From: Sesamum alatum
Taxonomy: Eukaryota; Streptophyta; Magnoliopsida; Lamiales; Pedaliaceae
Assembly (NCBI GenBank): GCA_034509735.1
Contig: JACGWO010000002.1
Span: 29,807,636-29,871,635 of the forward strand
Length of the DNA stretch: 64,000 bases
Direction: 5' to 3'
Of this stretch, positions 11,819-22,541 are shown piece after piece; the stretch's first letter is position 1; each line of letters begins with the position of its first letter. A model generated the notes under the pieces. That model made no database searches, was not told where the DNA came from, and saw nothing but the letters and a program-made list of their open reading frames with translations. Both the position numbers and the translations under genes were made by a program.

Positions 11819-12334
11819 CTACACAAAAGGATTAAATATATCCACAAGCAAAGCAGTTGGTACATCACTAGGATACCTCATGGAATCGTAAATATTGAAT
11901 CGTATTATTTCACCATCAAATTCCATGGTTAAAGTACCCTTATGCACGTCGATTTTTGTCCTAGTAGTTTTGAGGAAAGGTCTTCCCAACAAAATAGAGG
12001 TGGAACTGGGGGAATTGTCCTCTCTCATATCTAGAACATAGAAATCGGCAGGAAAAACCAACTCGTTTACTTGTACCAACACATCTTCTAAAACCCCTTC
12101 GGGGTACACAACTGAACGATCCGCAAGTTGGATCACAACTCCTATTTCATTCAAAGGGCCAACGTGTAAGGACTCAAAAATAGTGAGAGGAATGACATTA
12201 ATGGACGTACCTAAATCGCACATAGCCCTTTTTATTCCAATCAAACTGATTTTACATGGGATAGAAAATGTACCTGGGTCTTTGCATTTTTGCGGCAATT
12301 TATGCTGAATGATTGAAGACACACTTTCACCCAT
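11819..12334 (-). pseudogene. Athila-type aspartic protease remnant
   Basis: This minus-strand reading frame (171 residues) contains LPQKCKDPGTFSIPCKI followed by AMCDLGTSINVIPLTIF. The DLG(T/A)S catalytic pentad of gypsy proteases is present. Later come VYPEGVLEDVLVQVN and SILLGRPFLKTTRTKIDVH. The frame is intact, but flanking gag and RT are in other frames. It is the best preserved domain of this element. It would act in processing the Gag-Pol polyprotein. Confidence 0.88.
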
Positions 12335-12476
12335 GCTTACCCATTCCTTGCCCTTTAACTTTCCCTACTAGTGCACAATTCCTTGAGAAACTTCGCATAT
12401 ATCGAGGTATTTGCTAAATTGCATCGATCAATGGGATGTTTACCTCAACTTTGCGAAATGTCTCTAGGATCTCTTT

Positions 12477-13840
12477 TTATTCTTCCTCCTTCTTTGACTT
12501 GGCAAACCTTTCCGAGAAGAAGGGTTTCGTCACTAGCACCTTTGGCTGGTCCTCCTTCACTGATTCGTGCTCGTCTACTTGCTGTTGCGGAACCTTAATT
12601 CTCTTGTTCTGGTTCGTCCTACTGAGCGTGCTCACGCTTAGTGCTATTTTCATCGTTGTTTCGGCTTCAACCTTTTTCCACTGCGTAAAACAAGCACTAA
12701 CATTTTGTTTAGGATTAATTATAGTTCGAGACGGTAGCTTACCTTGAGATTCCAATCTACTGACAGATGAAGCCAATTGACTGATTTGAGATTCCATGTT
12801 CTGAATACTCGCTTGGGTGTTCTGTTGGTATTGTTGAGTATTCTACTGAAGTTGTTGGATCTGCTGCTGGGTATTCTGCTGAACTTGTTGGATCTGTTGC
12901 TGGGTATTCTGCGCTGAGCGTTGGTGATGAATGTCTTCATCATTTCTTCAAGAGACGTGCTTTGTTTGGCATTAGGTGGAGGAGGTTGCAAAGGTGGTCT
13001 GTATTGCGGTCTCTGAAAATTTTGTGGTTGGGTTCCATAGCTCGGATTCGGGTGATCCTTCCATCTGGGCTTGTAACTGTTGGAGAAGTTGTATCTCCTT
13101 TGCTGCTGTCCAGGAACTCCCCCTATGGCATCAATTTTTTCGGTTGGTAGCTGTTGAAGTGTTGGGCACGCATCGGTGGGGTGCTCCATTGAAGTGCATA
13201 TACCGCAAACCTTGAATGTTGATGCTTCTCTATGGCAATTTTTTTTAATAAGAGACATGAGCTCATTCAATCGATCATAAAAAAACAGCCATACTTACTT
13301 CATTACCCCTTTTTGGTGGGTCGTCGTGTCTGGTTCCGAACTGTTGTGTATTGGACGCCATGATTGAAATCAGATTACGAGCCTCGGTTGGGATTTTATT
13401 GAATCGTGCACCTCCACTAGCTACGTCTATCAATTTTTTGTCCATATCTGATAGACCTTCATAGAAGTATTGGATCAACAGATGGTCTGGAATCTGGTGG
13501 TGAGGGCAGCTTTTCACCAACTGATTGAATCTACCGTAGTACTCAAAAACGAATTGGCGAATTCCACTAATCTCTTTCTGGATTGTTGTGGCTCGTGAAG
13601 CAGGAAAATATTTATAAAGAAACTGTCTCTTGAGATCGTTCCAAGTCGTGATAGATCCTGAAGGTAGAAAGTATAGCCAATCTTTCGCTTGCTCGGCAAG
13701 AGAAAAAGAAAAGGCTCTAAGTTTAACCTGTTCTTCGATGACTCCTTGTGGTCGCATCCCGGGACAGACCACATGGAATTCCATCAAGTGTTTATGCGGA
13801 TCTTCACCTACAAAAAATGCCCTTCAACTTCCCAGTTCAT
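12477..13840 (-). pseudogene. Athila-type gag remnant, N-terminus lost
   Basis: The minus strand from about 13840 reads GEDPHKHLMEFHVVCPGMRP, then LAEQAKDWLYFLPSGSITTW, FLYKYFPASRATTIQKEISG and YFYEGLSDMDKKLIDVASGG, the retrotransposon gag core. A single zinc knuckle follows at about 13200 (CGICTSMEHPTDACP). A Gln/Asn-rich linker and a Lys/Glu-rich tail run to about 12480. The usual N-terminal part of gag is missing: homology ends at 13840 against unrelated AT-rich DNA. No 5' LTR or PBS remains. Confidence 0.87.
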
Positions 13841-14395
13841 GTAATTGAATTAACTATTCAATTAAGTAATTTTAGATAATTAATTCCATGCAATTACATG
13901 TAATTAAAAATTAAATTTACTCCTATTTTGTTTAAATTTATTGTTAATTAAAATAGAAATGATATATTAGTATTTGAATTGCATGTATATATAATTGATA
14001 TTATTAACATAAGAAATATTCTACAAAGTTTCAAAATTTTTAATTTAATTTGAGTAAAATATTGCATTGATAATTAATACAGTAGAAAAAATTATAGACA
14101 TGTCACATGTGAGATTGTAAGACGATGGTAAATTTTAAGATGCAGGAAAAAATTATAAGCTTAAATAAAATAAAAATATTATTAAAAATTACGGGCGCAG
14201 GAACTACGTACTACAGTTTTTAGTATTTAATAAAACAAGTCAAGTGGTCGAAATGTGCCTTGTGTTTGGTTTTATTTTTGAAATGTTTTGTTTTGTTTTT
14301 GTGGAGATAGAGAGAAAAAAATAAAGATAAATACGTGTGTGTTAGAGATATGGTGTATGTTTGGATTTATTTTTGGAATTAATTTTAAATAGTGT
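13841..14395. other. AT-rich intergenic DNA
   Basis: I see no coding potential, no LTR end and no clear inverted repeat. The sequence is dominated by A/T runs. The left edge coincides with the truncation of the Athila-type gag. Confidence 0.5.
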
Positions 14396-14612
14396 AAAAA
14401 ATATATTGTATGTACTGTGTTGTATATTGAGAAACAAAAAACACTGTTCATTGTCAAATCATATCTCTTTTATATATTTTTATATATGTATATAATAATA
14501 TTTTTTTGTATGTATTGTGTTGTATATTATGAGACAAAAAATACTATTTATTGTCAAATCATGTTTCTTTTATGTAGTTTTATAAATGTATATATGTATA
14601 TAAATAATATTA
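14396..14612. repeat. Two-copy tandem duplication of about 105 bp
   Basis: TGTATGTACTGTGTTGTATA near 14407 recurs as TGTATGTATTGTGTTGTATA near 14509. Each copy continues with a diverged GA.ACAAAAAA.ACT and then CATTGTCAAATCAT or TATTGTCAAATCAT. The short open frames here on the plus strand simply follow the repeat and look non-genic. Confidence 0.7.
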
Positions 14613-15711
14613 ATTTATTTATAGATAGATATATATGTATATATGAAAGAACGAGCCAAAAACACCAGTAAAAATATTTTGAGTAATTTTATGTTTGGTT
14701 TTGTTTTCTTAGGATCTCCGAAGCAAGTTGAAAATGAAACCAAACAAAGCCGTGCCTTCTTCCTTCTTCTTCTTCTTCTCGAAGACGCTTTTCCTTCTTC
14801 TCCATACATACAGAACTTGCACTGTCAGTGCTCCATTTCTGCTGACTTTCATGTCTCCATACGCCGAGGTGACGTTTGACATCGGTGATTCACAGTGCTC
14901 CATTTTAGTTCTCCGCTTTGTTTGCGTTGGCGATTTAGGGAAAGCATCAGTCAAGGTGCCGCCATCGCCGGAGGCCACCGTTTGAAAGGTGAAACTGGTG
15001 ATTGATGCTCGATAATTCGGAGCAGTGAAAGGGTGAGGAATAGAGAAAGCAAGAAGGCCGAATTGCAAGGGGGCAGCGGTTAGGTTAGTTTTAGGGAGGG
15101 GCATTTAGATAATTCGTCCACTTCTAGTGATATTTCAGACTTTTCGCAATTAAGGGAGCTAAAGGGCCTGAGGCGAATACGACCCCCAGGTCTGGTGCTA
15201 TACCATGCATTACATCCAGGCCGTATGGACCCTCGGGCTCTGGATGTAATGTGGGCCATCGCGGGCCATTAACATTCAAAGTAAATGGACTTTATCGTTG
15301 GATTTGGGCCTTTTTATATCTGAGTTAATCTGTCCAAGTAAACATGCCCTAATTAATTATGTTGATTAGGGATTCATAATCCGCACCAACCCACTTGGAT
15401 TAGATTAAAATTCTTCCGTCTAAAATTCACATCAATGAACCTTTTTGTCCTTACAAATTTAAAAAATAATCGAAAAACCTATCAGACAATTAATGATATG
15501 TAAGAGAACTTCTTGATGAATGAGGTGAATTTCTTATCACCACTTATACTCAATTTTATCACCACAAATCTATCGATATTGAATTCCATCCAACATGACT
15601 AATCTATATTTATTAAGGGAACACCCTTTTGATATTTCATCATTTTGTGGTCTACTAATTTTTATTTTTTAATTATTTTATTCATTTTTAATTTTTTTGT
15701 CTTCTCAACTT
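14613..15711. other. Gene-free stretch with a short hairpin
   Basis: An open frame of 131 codons (15104-14709, minus) overlaps an 85-codon plus frame. Neither shows a domain I recognise, and both are rich in low-complexity Lys/Glu/Phe coming from a TTCTTCTTC tract. A perfect 12-bp inverted repeat (CATTACATCCAG at 15208-15219 and CTGGATGTAATG at 15240-15251, 20-bp loop) is the only clear structure. Nothing else is supported. Confidence 0.4.
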
Positions 15712-15712
15712 C

Positions 15713-15749
<37 letters not shown>

Positions 15750-15750
15750 T
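15712..15750. repeat. (ATT)n microsatellite
   Basis: An uninterrupted run of about twelve TAT/ATT trinucleotides is followed by a short TTG run. It is a simple sequence repeat. Confidence 0.95.
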
Positions 15751-16329
15751 TGTTGTTGTTGAATATTGTTGTGTAGAATGAGATGCTCTAGGAAATTCAA
15801 TTCGAAAAGAGAAGAAATTATAGATTTGATGTATAAAAACGTTAAGTGTTTTTCTCAAAGGAATGCAACCATTAGAGTTGTTGGTCCGGCAAAAGAAACG
15901 AAAGAAAAATTGTTCTCCAATTGCAAAATCAGACATTTCAATTTTTTTTTCAATTGGTTGGAGCCAATTAGTATATCCCGCAAAGATTCACAGTGTTTCC
16001 AAATGAATATATATATATAGAAGAAGTGGTGGAATCAAATATAAACCGTATAGAAGAGAGGTTTTCTAAAATCCTCTCTGTATGCAAAGCTATGACTGAC
16101 AAAGTGAAATAATTGGGTACCAATCAAAAAATGTTAAAGGCATTAATTGTAACTGTTTTTCTTTTAATTGTTGTGGTAATATTTAAGTAAAATTTATAAA
16201 GTGTAAGCTGATGTTTATGTTAAATATAATGGTTTTTATGATGCAAAGTAGAATGATCATATAGTAGAAATTAAGTTCACTAAAATTGAGCAGAAAACAA
16301 GTATACCGAAAAAAGAAAAAAAAAGGTTG
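15751..16329. other. Gene-free AT-rich stretch
   Basis: A plus-strand 84-codon frame (15766-16020) is basic and Phe-rich with no domain I recognise. No promoter or splice signals point to a gene. I treat the stretch as non-coding. Confidence 0.4.
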
Positions 16330-16715
16330 AATGACAACGACCTTCTCTGAAATTTGGCATAATTACGGATATCCCTCATTTTTTGAAAAATTATAAATAC
16401 CTCATAAGGTCTGTAATTTTTACCCAAAGGCCTGGAATCGTCCATTTTATCAAAAATCAGCCGAGGCAAATTACATTATTGCACCTCTGAGTAAAAAACA
16501 TAAAAAAACCTCTCCCTATACATGTTAGTTTAAAAAAATTCAGAAAATTTTAAAAATAATTCAATTTGCATAAGGGCATTTTGGTCAATTTACTCATAAA
16601 ATGGATGAAAATGGACTATTTGCTAGACGGTTATAAACCTCAGAGGGGTATTTATAATTTTTTAAAAAAAGAGAAGTATCCGTAATTATGCCAAATTTTA
16701 AGAAATTTACGAGAA
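16330..16715. repeat. GAGGTTTG-family MITE, diverged copy
   Basis: The left arm (AATTTGGCATAATTACGGAT) and right arm (ATCCGTAATTATGCCAAATT) are inverted copies. The interior contains AAGGGCATTTTGGTCA and GACGGTTA.AAACC, as in the copies at 17596-18016 and 57285-57980. The outermost bases are degraded and I cannot define a TSD. Confidence 0.7.
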
Positions 16716-17585
16716 CAAATATATATATATATATTGAACTTTCATTGAATTTAAAATAGACAATGTGCATGTCTATACTCTATACATAAAAAAAGTCACC
16801 AGAAATGCCATCCAACACTAGTAAGCATAAAAAAACCACCACATTTGCATTACTGAACACCAATATACATCAAACGTTACCTGATTTGCAATCTAACATT
16901 ACTATACATAAAATTCACATATTTTCAATCAAGACCACATACATAAAAAATCTTAAAAAATCACCATATTTTCAATCAAGACCACTATACATAAAAAAAT
17001 CACAAGATTTTCACTTCATATATTTTCTTTTAGATTTGATGTCCCTAAAGTTTCTTTTCCCTTTTTGGTGGTTTATTTTGACCTATATTAATTCGTTACA
17101 CTTACACCCATATGAGTGGTCCCTGAGGTTGTGGAATGGGGACTGCTCCGGACAAGTAAGTAGCTACACAACAACAATTACAAACTTAATAACTAATTTC
17201 TCAAACAATAAAACAAATTCCAAGTAAAAAAGCTCAAAAAGACTTACCCGTCCTTGAATAACACAAACACCAACAATGCAAATCTTGTTTCTCCTCCAAC
17301 ACATACTTTAAATCAACCCTAAAAGTCTTAAAATCTATGATTTTCCTTCAATTTCTGCTATAAAAAAAACCCTAATTTCACCCTAACATCTCTTAAATTA
17401 TGCCCTTGGCTTCTCACACAAATAAACCCTAATTTCCCCCACTGTAAATTATTTTCTCTCTCATTGATTAACCATGTGACTATTGAAACGCTAGCAATAA
17501 ATCATAAAAGGTATAATAGCGATACCATACAAAATTGTAATGCTGTTAACACCAAGTAAAACACAGGGTACGTGAACTGAATTTA
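16716..17585. other. Gene-free stretch between two MITEs
   Basis: It holds a few imperfect direct repeats (ATTTTCAATCAAGACCAC at about 16920 and again at about 16966). A 140-codon plus frame at 16805-17227 is composed of Thr/Lys/Ile-rich low-complexity sequence and shows no known domain. No gene is supported. Confidence 0.4.
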
Positions 17586-17595
17586 TTAAAATAAA

Positions 17596-18016
17596 GGTAA
17601 ATTATAGCCACCTCCCATGAGATTTGACATAATTATAAATATTTTTTGTTGTTTTGAAAAATTACAAATACTCCTGAGGTTTGTAATTTTTACCAAAGGC
17701 CTGAAATAGATCATTTTGCCCTTGAATTTTTTATTAAAATTATAGAAAAATCAATCGAGGCAAATTGCATTATTGCTCTTATGTATAAAAAATTTAAAAA
17801 AGTCTATCTCTGTGCATTATAATCCAAACAATTTTAAAAATTAAAATAAAAAAAATTCAGTGTATAAGGGCATTTGGTCAGTCATCCATAAAAATGGATA
17901 AAAATGAGTTATTTGTTAGACGATTACAAACCACATGGAGGTATTTATAATTTTTCAAATAACGAAAGAGTATTTATAATTATGTCAAACCTCAAGACAT
18001 GTACTGTAGTTTATCC
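17596..18016. mobile_element. GAGGTTTG-family MITE with 10-bp TSD, upstream of the coiled-coil gene
   Basis: The element begins GGTAAATTATAGCCACCTCC and ends GTAGTTTATCC, forming terminal inverted repeats. The identical decamer TTAAAATAAA flanks both sides (17586-17595 and 18017-18026). A 9-10 bp TSD with long inverted arms suggests a Mutator-derived MITE. It lies about 460 bp upstream of the ATG at 18478, inside the likely promoter region. Confidence 0.85.
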
Positions 18017-18152
18017 TTAAAATAAAGAAGGTTTTTAGCATATTTTTAAAATGCGAATTTTTTTTAACTAATTTTCACAATGTAAGATGGTTTTAAAATA
18101 TCCAACCGCCATATTTACTAGTTTTTTTTTTTATTAAATAGGAATGCGGAAT

Positions 18153-18477
18153 TTGAAAAAAAAAAAAAAAAAAAGCACGGAGCAATTACCAACAACCGCC
18201 ACCACCAACCTCCAAAATTAATACAGCTCGTATCTCGAGCCCTCCAAAATTTGAATTGGAAAGAAACCCTACGAATTCTCCCGTCGCTTTCACTTCCCTT
18301 TTCTCTCTCTGTGTGCAGTCTTTCCCCTTACCCCTTATCTCCTTCCTTCCACTTTGAGGTTCTACATTTCACGTTTTCCCCAGCCATAAATCTTAGAAAA
18401 CCCTCAACCCTTCATCGTCCATCCCTTCTTCTACACCCAAAAATACCAGAAATATTGTAAAGAAGAAAGAAAAATCA
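18153..18477 (+). promoter_or_regulatory. Likely 5' leader of the coiled-coil gene
   Basis: After an A-run at 18156-18174 the composition changes to a pyrimidine-rich leader (CTCTCTCTGTGTG, CTTCCCTTTTC) up to the start codon. CT-rich leaders are common in plant mRNAs. The A-run could be the tail of an old retroposed sequence. I see no convincing TATA box. Confidence 0.4.
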
Positions 18478-20386
18478 ATGGCCAAGAAGAAAGTGTCGCA
18501 TTCCCACCACGAAAAACCAGTGCAGAATCAAGAGGATATTGTGAGAGCCCATCAAGAAGCCGCGCCAGCCGTGGATTCTGAGGCTTTGGAGAAGGTGGAA
18601 AGCCTCAAATCGCTGAATCAGATTCTGCTCAAGGAGGCAGTTGAGCGACGCCAGCAGATGGAGTCGCTCGTCCAGTCAAAAGGGTCCTTGGAGATGGAGC
18701 TAACTCGTTCGAACTCGGAGAGGGATGCGTTGAAGTCCGAGTTGGGCGAGTTGGGTGAGAGGGCTGCGAGGTTGGAACTCGAGAGGAGTGTGGTGGCTGT
18801 TTTTGTTGCTGCGCAGGTGGGTCTGAAGAGAGAGGTGATTGAGCGGGAAATGAAGGGTTTGGAGATGGAAGTGAGAGAGTTGAAGAGAGTGATTGATGAA
18901 AAGGAGAGTGAGATTGGGAGGTTGAATGGGAGACTGAGTGAGATTGAAAGTGTGTTGGGAGATGAGAAGGAGGTTTCGAGGAGAGTTTGCGTGGAGAGGG
19001 ATGAATTGAAGGCTAAGCTGGATTTGCAAATTAACGAGGGTAAAGGTTTGACAGCCAATTTGATTGACCTGGAGGAGAGAAAAGGGGAGATCGAACGAGA
19101 GATTAGAGAACTACAGGTTGCATACAATGGTGTTTTCAAAGAAAACGAGGAGAGAGGGTTGAGAATTGAGGTGATAATGAGGGAGAAAGGTTCGGTAGAG
19201 AAAAGTTTAGCTGTGTCCAATAACTTGATGGAGAAAATGAAGGAAGAACTTCGAGGAGTTCTTAGTGAAAAAACAAGAGATTGAAGAGGCAAGAAATGTG
19301 GAAATGGTTAAAAGACAAGAATTGGAGAATGCTGTGAGTGGACTCAATGAGATGGTGATCAATCTGCAAAAGGAGGAGGAAAAACTGCGTGTGAATGTGG
19401 CCGAGTTGGAGAAGAAGTGCGTTGAAGGTGATGAGAGGCAGAAGGAGATGGTGAGGGAGATTGATCAACTAGTGGAAGAAAGGAAGGCAAGTGAGAAGAG
19501 CATTCAGGGGTTGATTGATGAGAAAACCATAGTTGAGAAGGATTTCAAAGAGGCGTGGCAGCAATTAGCTGAGCAGAAGCACAAAATAGAAGAAATGGTT
19601 AATGAGAAGATTATCATGCTGGCGGCTAAAGATAGACTGGATACTGAAGTTGGTGAATTGCAGAACAACGTAGCTGAACTCAAGGCTGTTGTTGTGAAGT
19701 TGGAGAAATCTAACTCGGTTGGAGCAGAGAAGATCAAGAGTTTAGAATCTGAAGTTGGGGACTATAGGTGCAAGCTTGAGCAGGTTAAAGTTGAGAGAGA
19801 TGAAATGGGCATTTGTCTTGATGAAGAGAAGCAGAATGTTGTGAGATTGAAGGAAAGGATTGGAGAGTTGGAGAATAAGATTGAGGAAAGTCTCAAGGCA
19901 CTTGGGGAAGTGAAGGCCGACAATGCTGCAATATTTGCTGAGAGGGTAGAGTTAGAAAACCAGTGTGAATTGCTGAAGAAGAAAATTACTTTGTTGGAGG
20001 ACACAATAACTGAGGCACAAAACGAGTTTGATTCTATGAAGATTAAATTTGAATTGGCTGATGCTAACGCTGAGCTAGTGCTGAATATGTTGAAGGACAC
20101 AGCGGTCTTTTGCTCAAAGGATGAAGCTGATGTGTGGGAAGGTGATTCTCTCGTTGGTAATCAGGTTAATGGTGAAGAAACAAAGCCGTATGTGATTGAA
20201 TTGAAAACCATAAAGAATGCTTTCAAGAGGAATGAGACTAAAGTCGAGAACATGAAGAGGCAACTGGAGTTGCTGCAGAATTCAGTGGAAGAAGCACACA
20301 AGAAGAAGAGCTTTTGGACCGCGTTGTCCTCAGCAACAACTCTCTTGGCTGCAGTATCTCTTGCATATGCTGCTCGTGCACATTGA
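18478..20386 (+). CDS. Tail-anchored coiled-coil protein, PMD1/PMD2-like, frameshifted
   Basis: This is an intronless reading frame of about 635 residues once one extra base is allowed for. The start ATGGCC at 18478 sits in a good plant context (AATCAATGGCC). Nearly the whole protein is heptad-rich Glu/Lys/Leu coiled coil. The C-terminus is a single hydrophobic segment (FWTALSSATTLLAAVSLAYA) followed only by ARAH, the layout of a tail-anchored membrane protein with its bulk in the cytosol. This resembles plant peroxisomal and mitochondrial division factors PMD1/PMD2, coiled-coil tail-anchored proteins that are about half as long in Arabidopsis as I recall. The assignment rests on architecture. 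Frame 1 ends at 19284; the second frame carries on from about 19265. An A6 run at 19268-19273 (A5 would keep the frame) is the break. It is either a recent mutation or a sequencing error. AATAAA near 20577 could be the poly(A) signal. Confidence 0.72.
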
Positions 20387-20460
20387 TGCAACATTGGCAA
20401 CAGCTTGCTTGGCTGCAGTTTCTCTTGCATATGCTGCTCGTGTGCATTGATGCAATGTTT
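20344..20460 (+). repeat. 64-bp tandem duplication across the stop codon
   Basis: CTTGGCTGCAGT[AT]TCTCTTGC starts at 20344 and again at 20408. About 53 bp are nearly identical, including the codons for the end of the membrane anchor and the TGA. The second copy lies in the 3' UTR and leaves the protein unchanged. Confidence 0.85.
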
Positions 20461-20982
20461 CGTCTGATTCACGTCTGATGGGGTTTCTTGAGAGAACTGA
20501 AGAAGTCTTTGAACAAGTTTTGGTGCTAACTACTGTTGAAATGAAACTTAGTCTAGTTCTCATGTTTCCTTTCTGTAATAAACAACTCTTGATGACTGAT
20601 GCCGATATCGAATCCTACTCAAGTAGATGAGTAACAACTCTTTGCTTTCATCTGCTTGTATGCAGTTGTTTCTTAACACATGATCTCTGCTTACTTTCGT
20701 TGTATGTTCTTGTTTTCATGATTTGTCTAATTCACAGCGATGGCACTTTCATTTGACGAAACAGTGTGTGCTGCTTGATTGAACTATAATTCTGTCACTT
20801 GAAGTCCAATCTTCATCACTATTGGAACAGGAAATTAGATTTTTGTAAGTTTGAATATATTATGAGCAGATTTTAAGATCATAAGCTCAAAATACATCAG
20901 GTATAAAATGTAAAATGCAAGAATAAAGATGAAATATATTGATTGAAATTTATGCAAATTTTTGTATATTTTTTATAGGATT
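20461..20982. other. 3' UTR and intergenic DNA
   Basis: A candidate poly(A) signal AATAAA sits near 20577. Beyond it I see no coding signal and no repeat until the Mutator-like arm at about 20983. Confidence 0.4.
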
Positions 20983-21968
20983 AATGCAATTTTGGTCCTA
21001 TATGTATAGGGGTTGTAGTTTTTAGTTTTGTACGATTCAATTTTGATATTTAGTTTTGTAAGTCCGTGATTTTCACGCTTTTGGTCTTATTTCGACAAAA
21101 TGTGATTTGCAAATGACTATAAACTTAAATTTTTTCCTACCATTTAAAATGACATGGAATTTATAATGCTGACTTGGTAGTCCAGCTAGGCATTGTTATT
21201 TTTTCAGACAATGACATGGTACTTAGACTGTTGACTTGGATTTTCTTTCCAAGTCAACAAGTAAGAGGGAGTGAGGCATGTGTTCAAGTCACATGACCAA
21301 AAGAAAAAATTTTTCGGAAAAGAGCAATGAAGATTCAAATCCAAATCATGTTTTTAACAGTTAGAAGCCCTAATTCCTAATCCCTATTTATCCCTTATCC
21401 CGACGATTGAACCTCCAAGCCTTACTCCATTCCTTCGATTTTTATGCGGCGGATCCTTGGAGAAAGCTACTGTTGAAGGCTTGAAGATAATATTAGAAGA
21501 TGATATTGGTTCGAAGCCAGAGGCATGTGAACTTACCCCCTCCAAGATATTGTGATTGGGTTTTATAAATCTCTATTTTTTGCTTTGAAAATGTTTAGGG
21601 TTTATTTTTTACACAGAAATATTGATTGTGTTTGTATCTAATAGAGAATATTTAGTTTGGTTGACTGAAAAGGCGTGATGTGGTCCATACTTATCTTTTT
21701 GTTCTGTTTTGTGGTTGGTTGTGGGCATGCTCTATATTTCTAAATGTTTTATATTTGACTGTGGTCCATACTTGTTATCTTTTTACTACTTAATCTTGGT
21801 TTGTTGTTCTGTATTCTACTCGGTTGATTTTGAACTGTTTGTTGGTTTTGTGCTTTTCTTTTCTTTTTTCTTTGTTTTTCGACAGATCCTAGTACTAATT
21901 CAATTAGTATGGGGTTATACTTTGGGGGTGAGTGCATAACACTGCCTGAGGCTAAATACAAGGGTGGG
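20983..21968 (+). mobile_element. Mutator-like element, 5' part
   Basis: The arm CAATTTTGGTCCTATATGTA and the following 130 bp (TTTTAGT..TGTACGATTCAAT, GTGATTTTCACGCTTTTGGT) is the inverted counterpart of 30500-30620. A short coding piece near 21908-21968 reads GLYFGGECITLPEAKYKGG, which resembles the N-terminal HWGG.....YVGG pattern of plant Mutator-like transposases. It is cut off at 21969 by the gypsy LTR. The 3' remnant lies at 29674-30620. I could not find a matching TSD, so the pairing of the two ends is an inference. Confidence 0.5.
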
Positions 21969-22541
21969 TGATAAGGATAGGACGGAAACTTATTAGATAT
22001 AGCGATCCAAGAACCAAACGTATAAAAATAGGCAGCGAAAATCCCAGATCGATGATCTAGTTTGATCGTACCTGGAGCTTGAAAAGAACCTTGACCCGTT
22101 GACTATATGGGCAGCCAAGAACCTTGGTATGGTGAACGCCACAAGATATTGCTCAAGTATCTTGATAAAATCTAAACAATTGAAACTCTACAAAGAGAAT
22201 TCAACCTCACAAGAAGAAAGTTTATATTAATTCCAAGTTTGATTTTTACTAATGATAACCATGGCATTTTATAGGTTTCAAATGGATGCCCAAGGGTCTC
22301 AAGAGTTAATTCTAACCTTGGGACTTTAGGAGCATTAAAGTGACACTTTTGCCTATATTAACAAGACTTAGAAAAACAAGAATGACCCTTTGATTACTAT
22401 GATGTCTCTTGGCCTTCTAATGCTGAAAATAAACTAATTTAGACAAAAATAATGGACTCTCTTCTTGGGCTTGGTGGGTTGGACGAATTTATGGCCCCCT
22501 TTTTCCTCAAATGAAGTCTTCAACCCTTAAGCCCAACTTGT
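21969..22541 (-). mobile_element. Probable 3' LTR region of the CRM-like gypsy element
   Basis: The segment runs from TGATAAGG at 21969 (which would be the ...TATCA end of a minus-strand LTR) to the end of the pol frame. A purine run on the minus strand near 22490-22505 (GAGGAAAAAGGGGG) is a likely PPT. The exact LTR start is not visible, and no second copy exists here for comparison. Confidence 0.5.

Noticed and set aside
14396..14612. A CRISPR-like or satellite array
   Set aside because: Only two copies, AT-rich, without regular spacers; a simple tandem duplication in plant DNA.
14709..15104. 131-codon minus-strand frame as a possible gene
   Set aside because: No recognised domain, a low-complexity Lys/Glu tail from a TTC tract, and an overlapping plus frame of similar quality. 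I leave it as non-coding but cannot exclude an exon.
16805..17227. 140-codon plus-strand frame
   Set aside because: Composed of low-complexity Thr/Lys/Ile sequence with internal direct repeats; no domain and no gene context.
18618..19292. 224-codon frame antisense to the coiled-coil gene
   Set aside because: Ser/Leu-rich composition is the mirror of the Glu/Lys coiled coil on the other strand; such shadow frames are common opposite coiled-coil genes.
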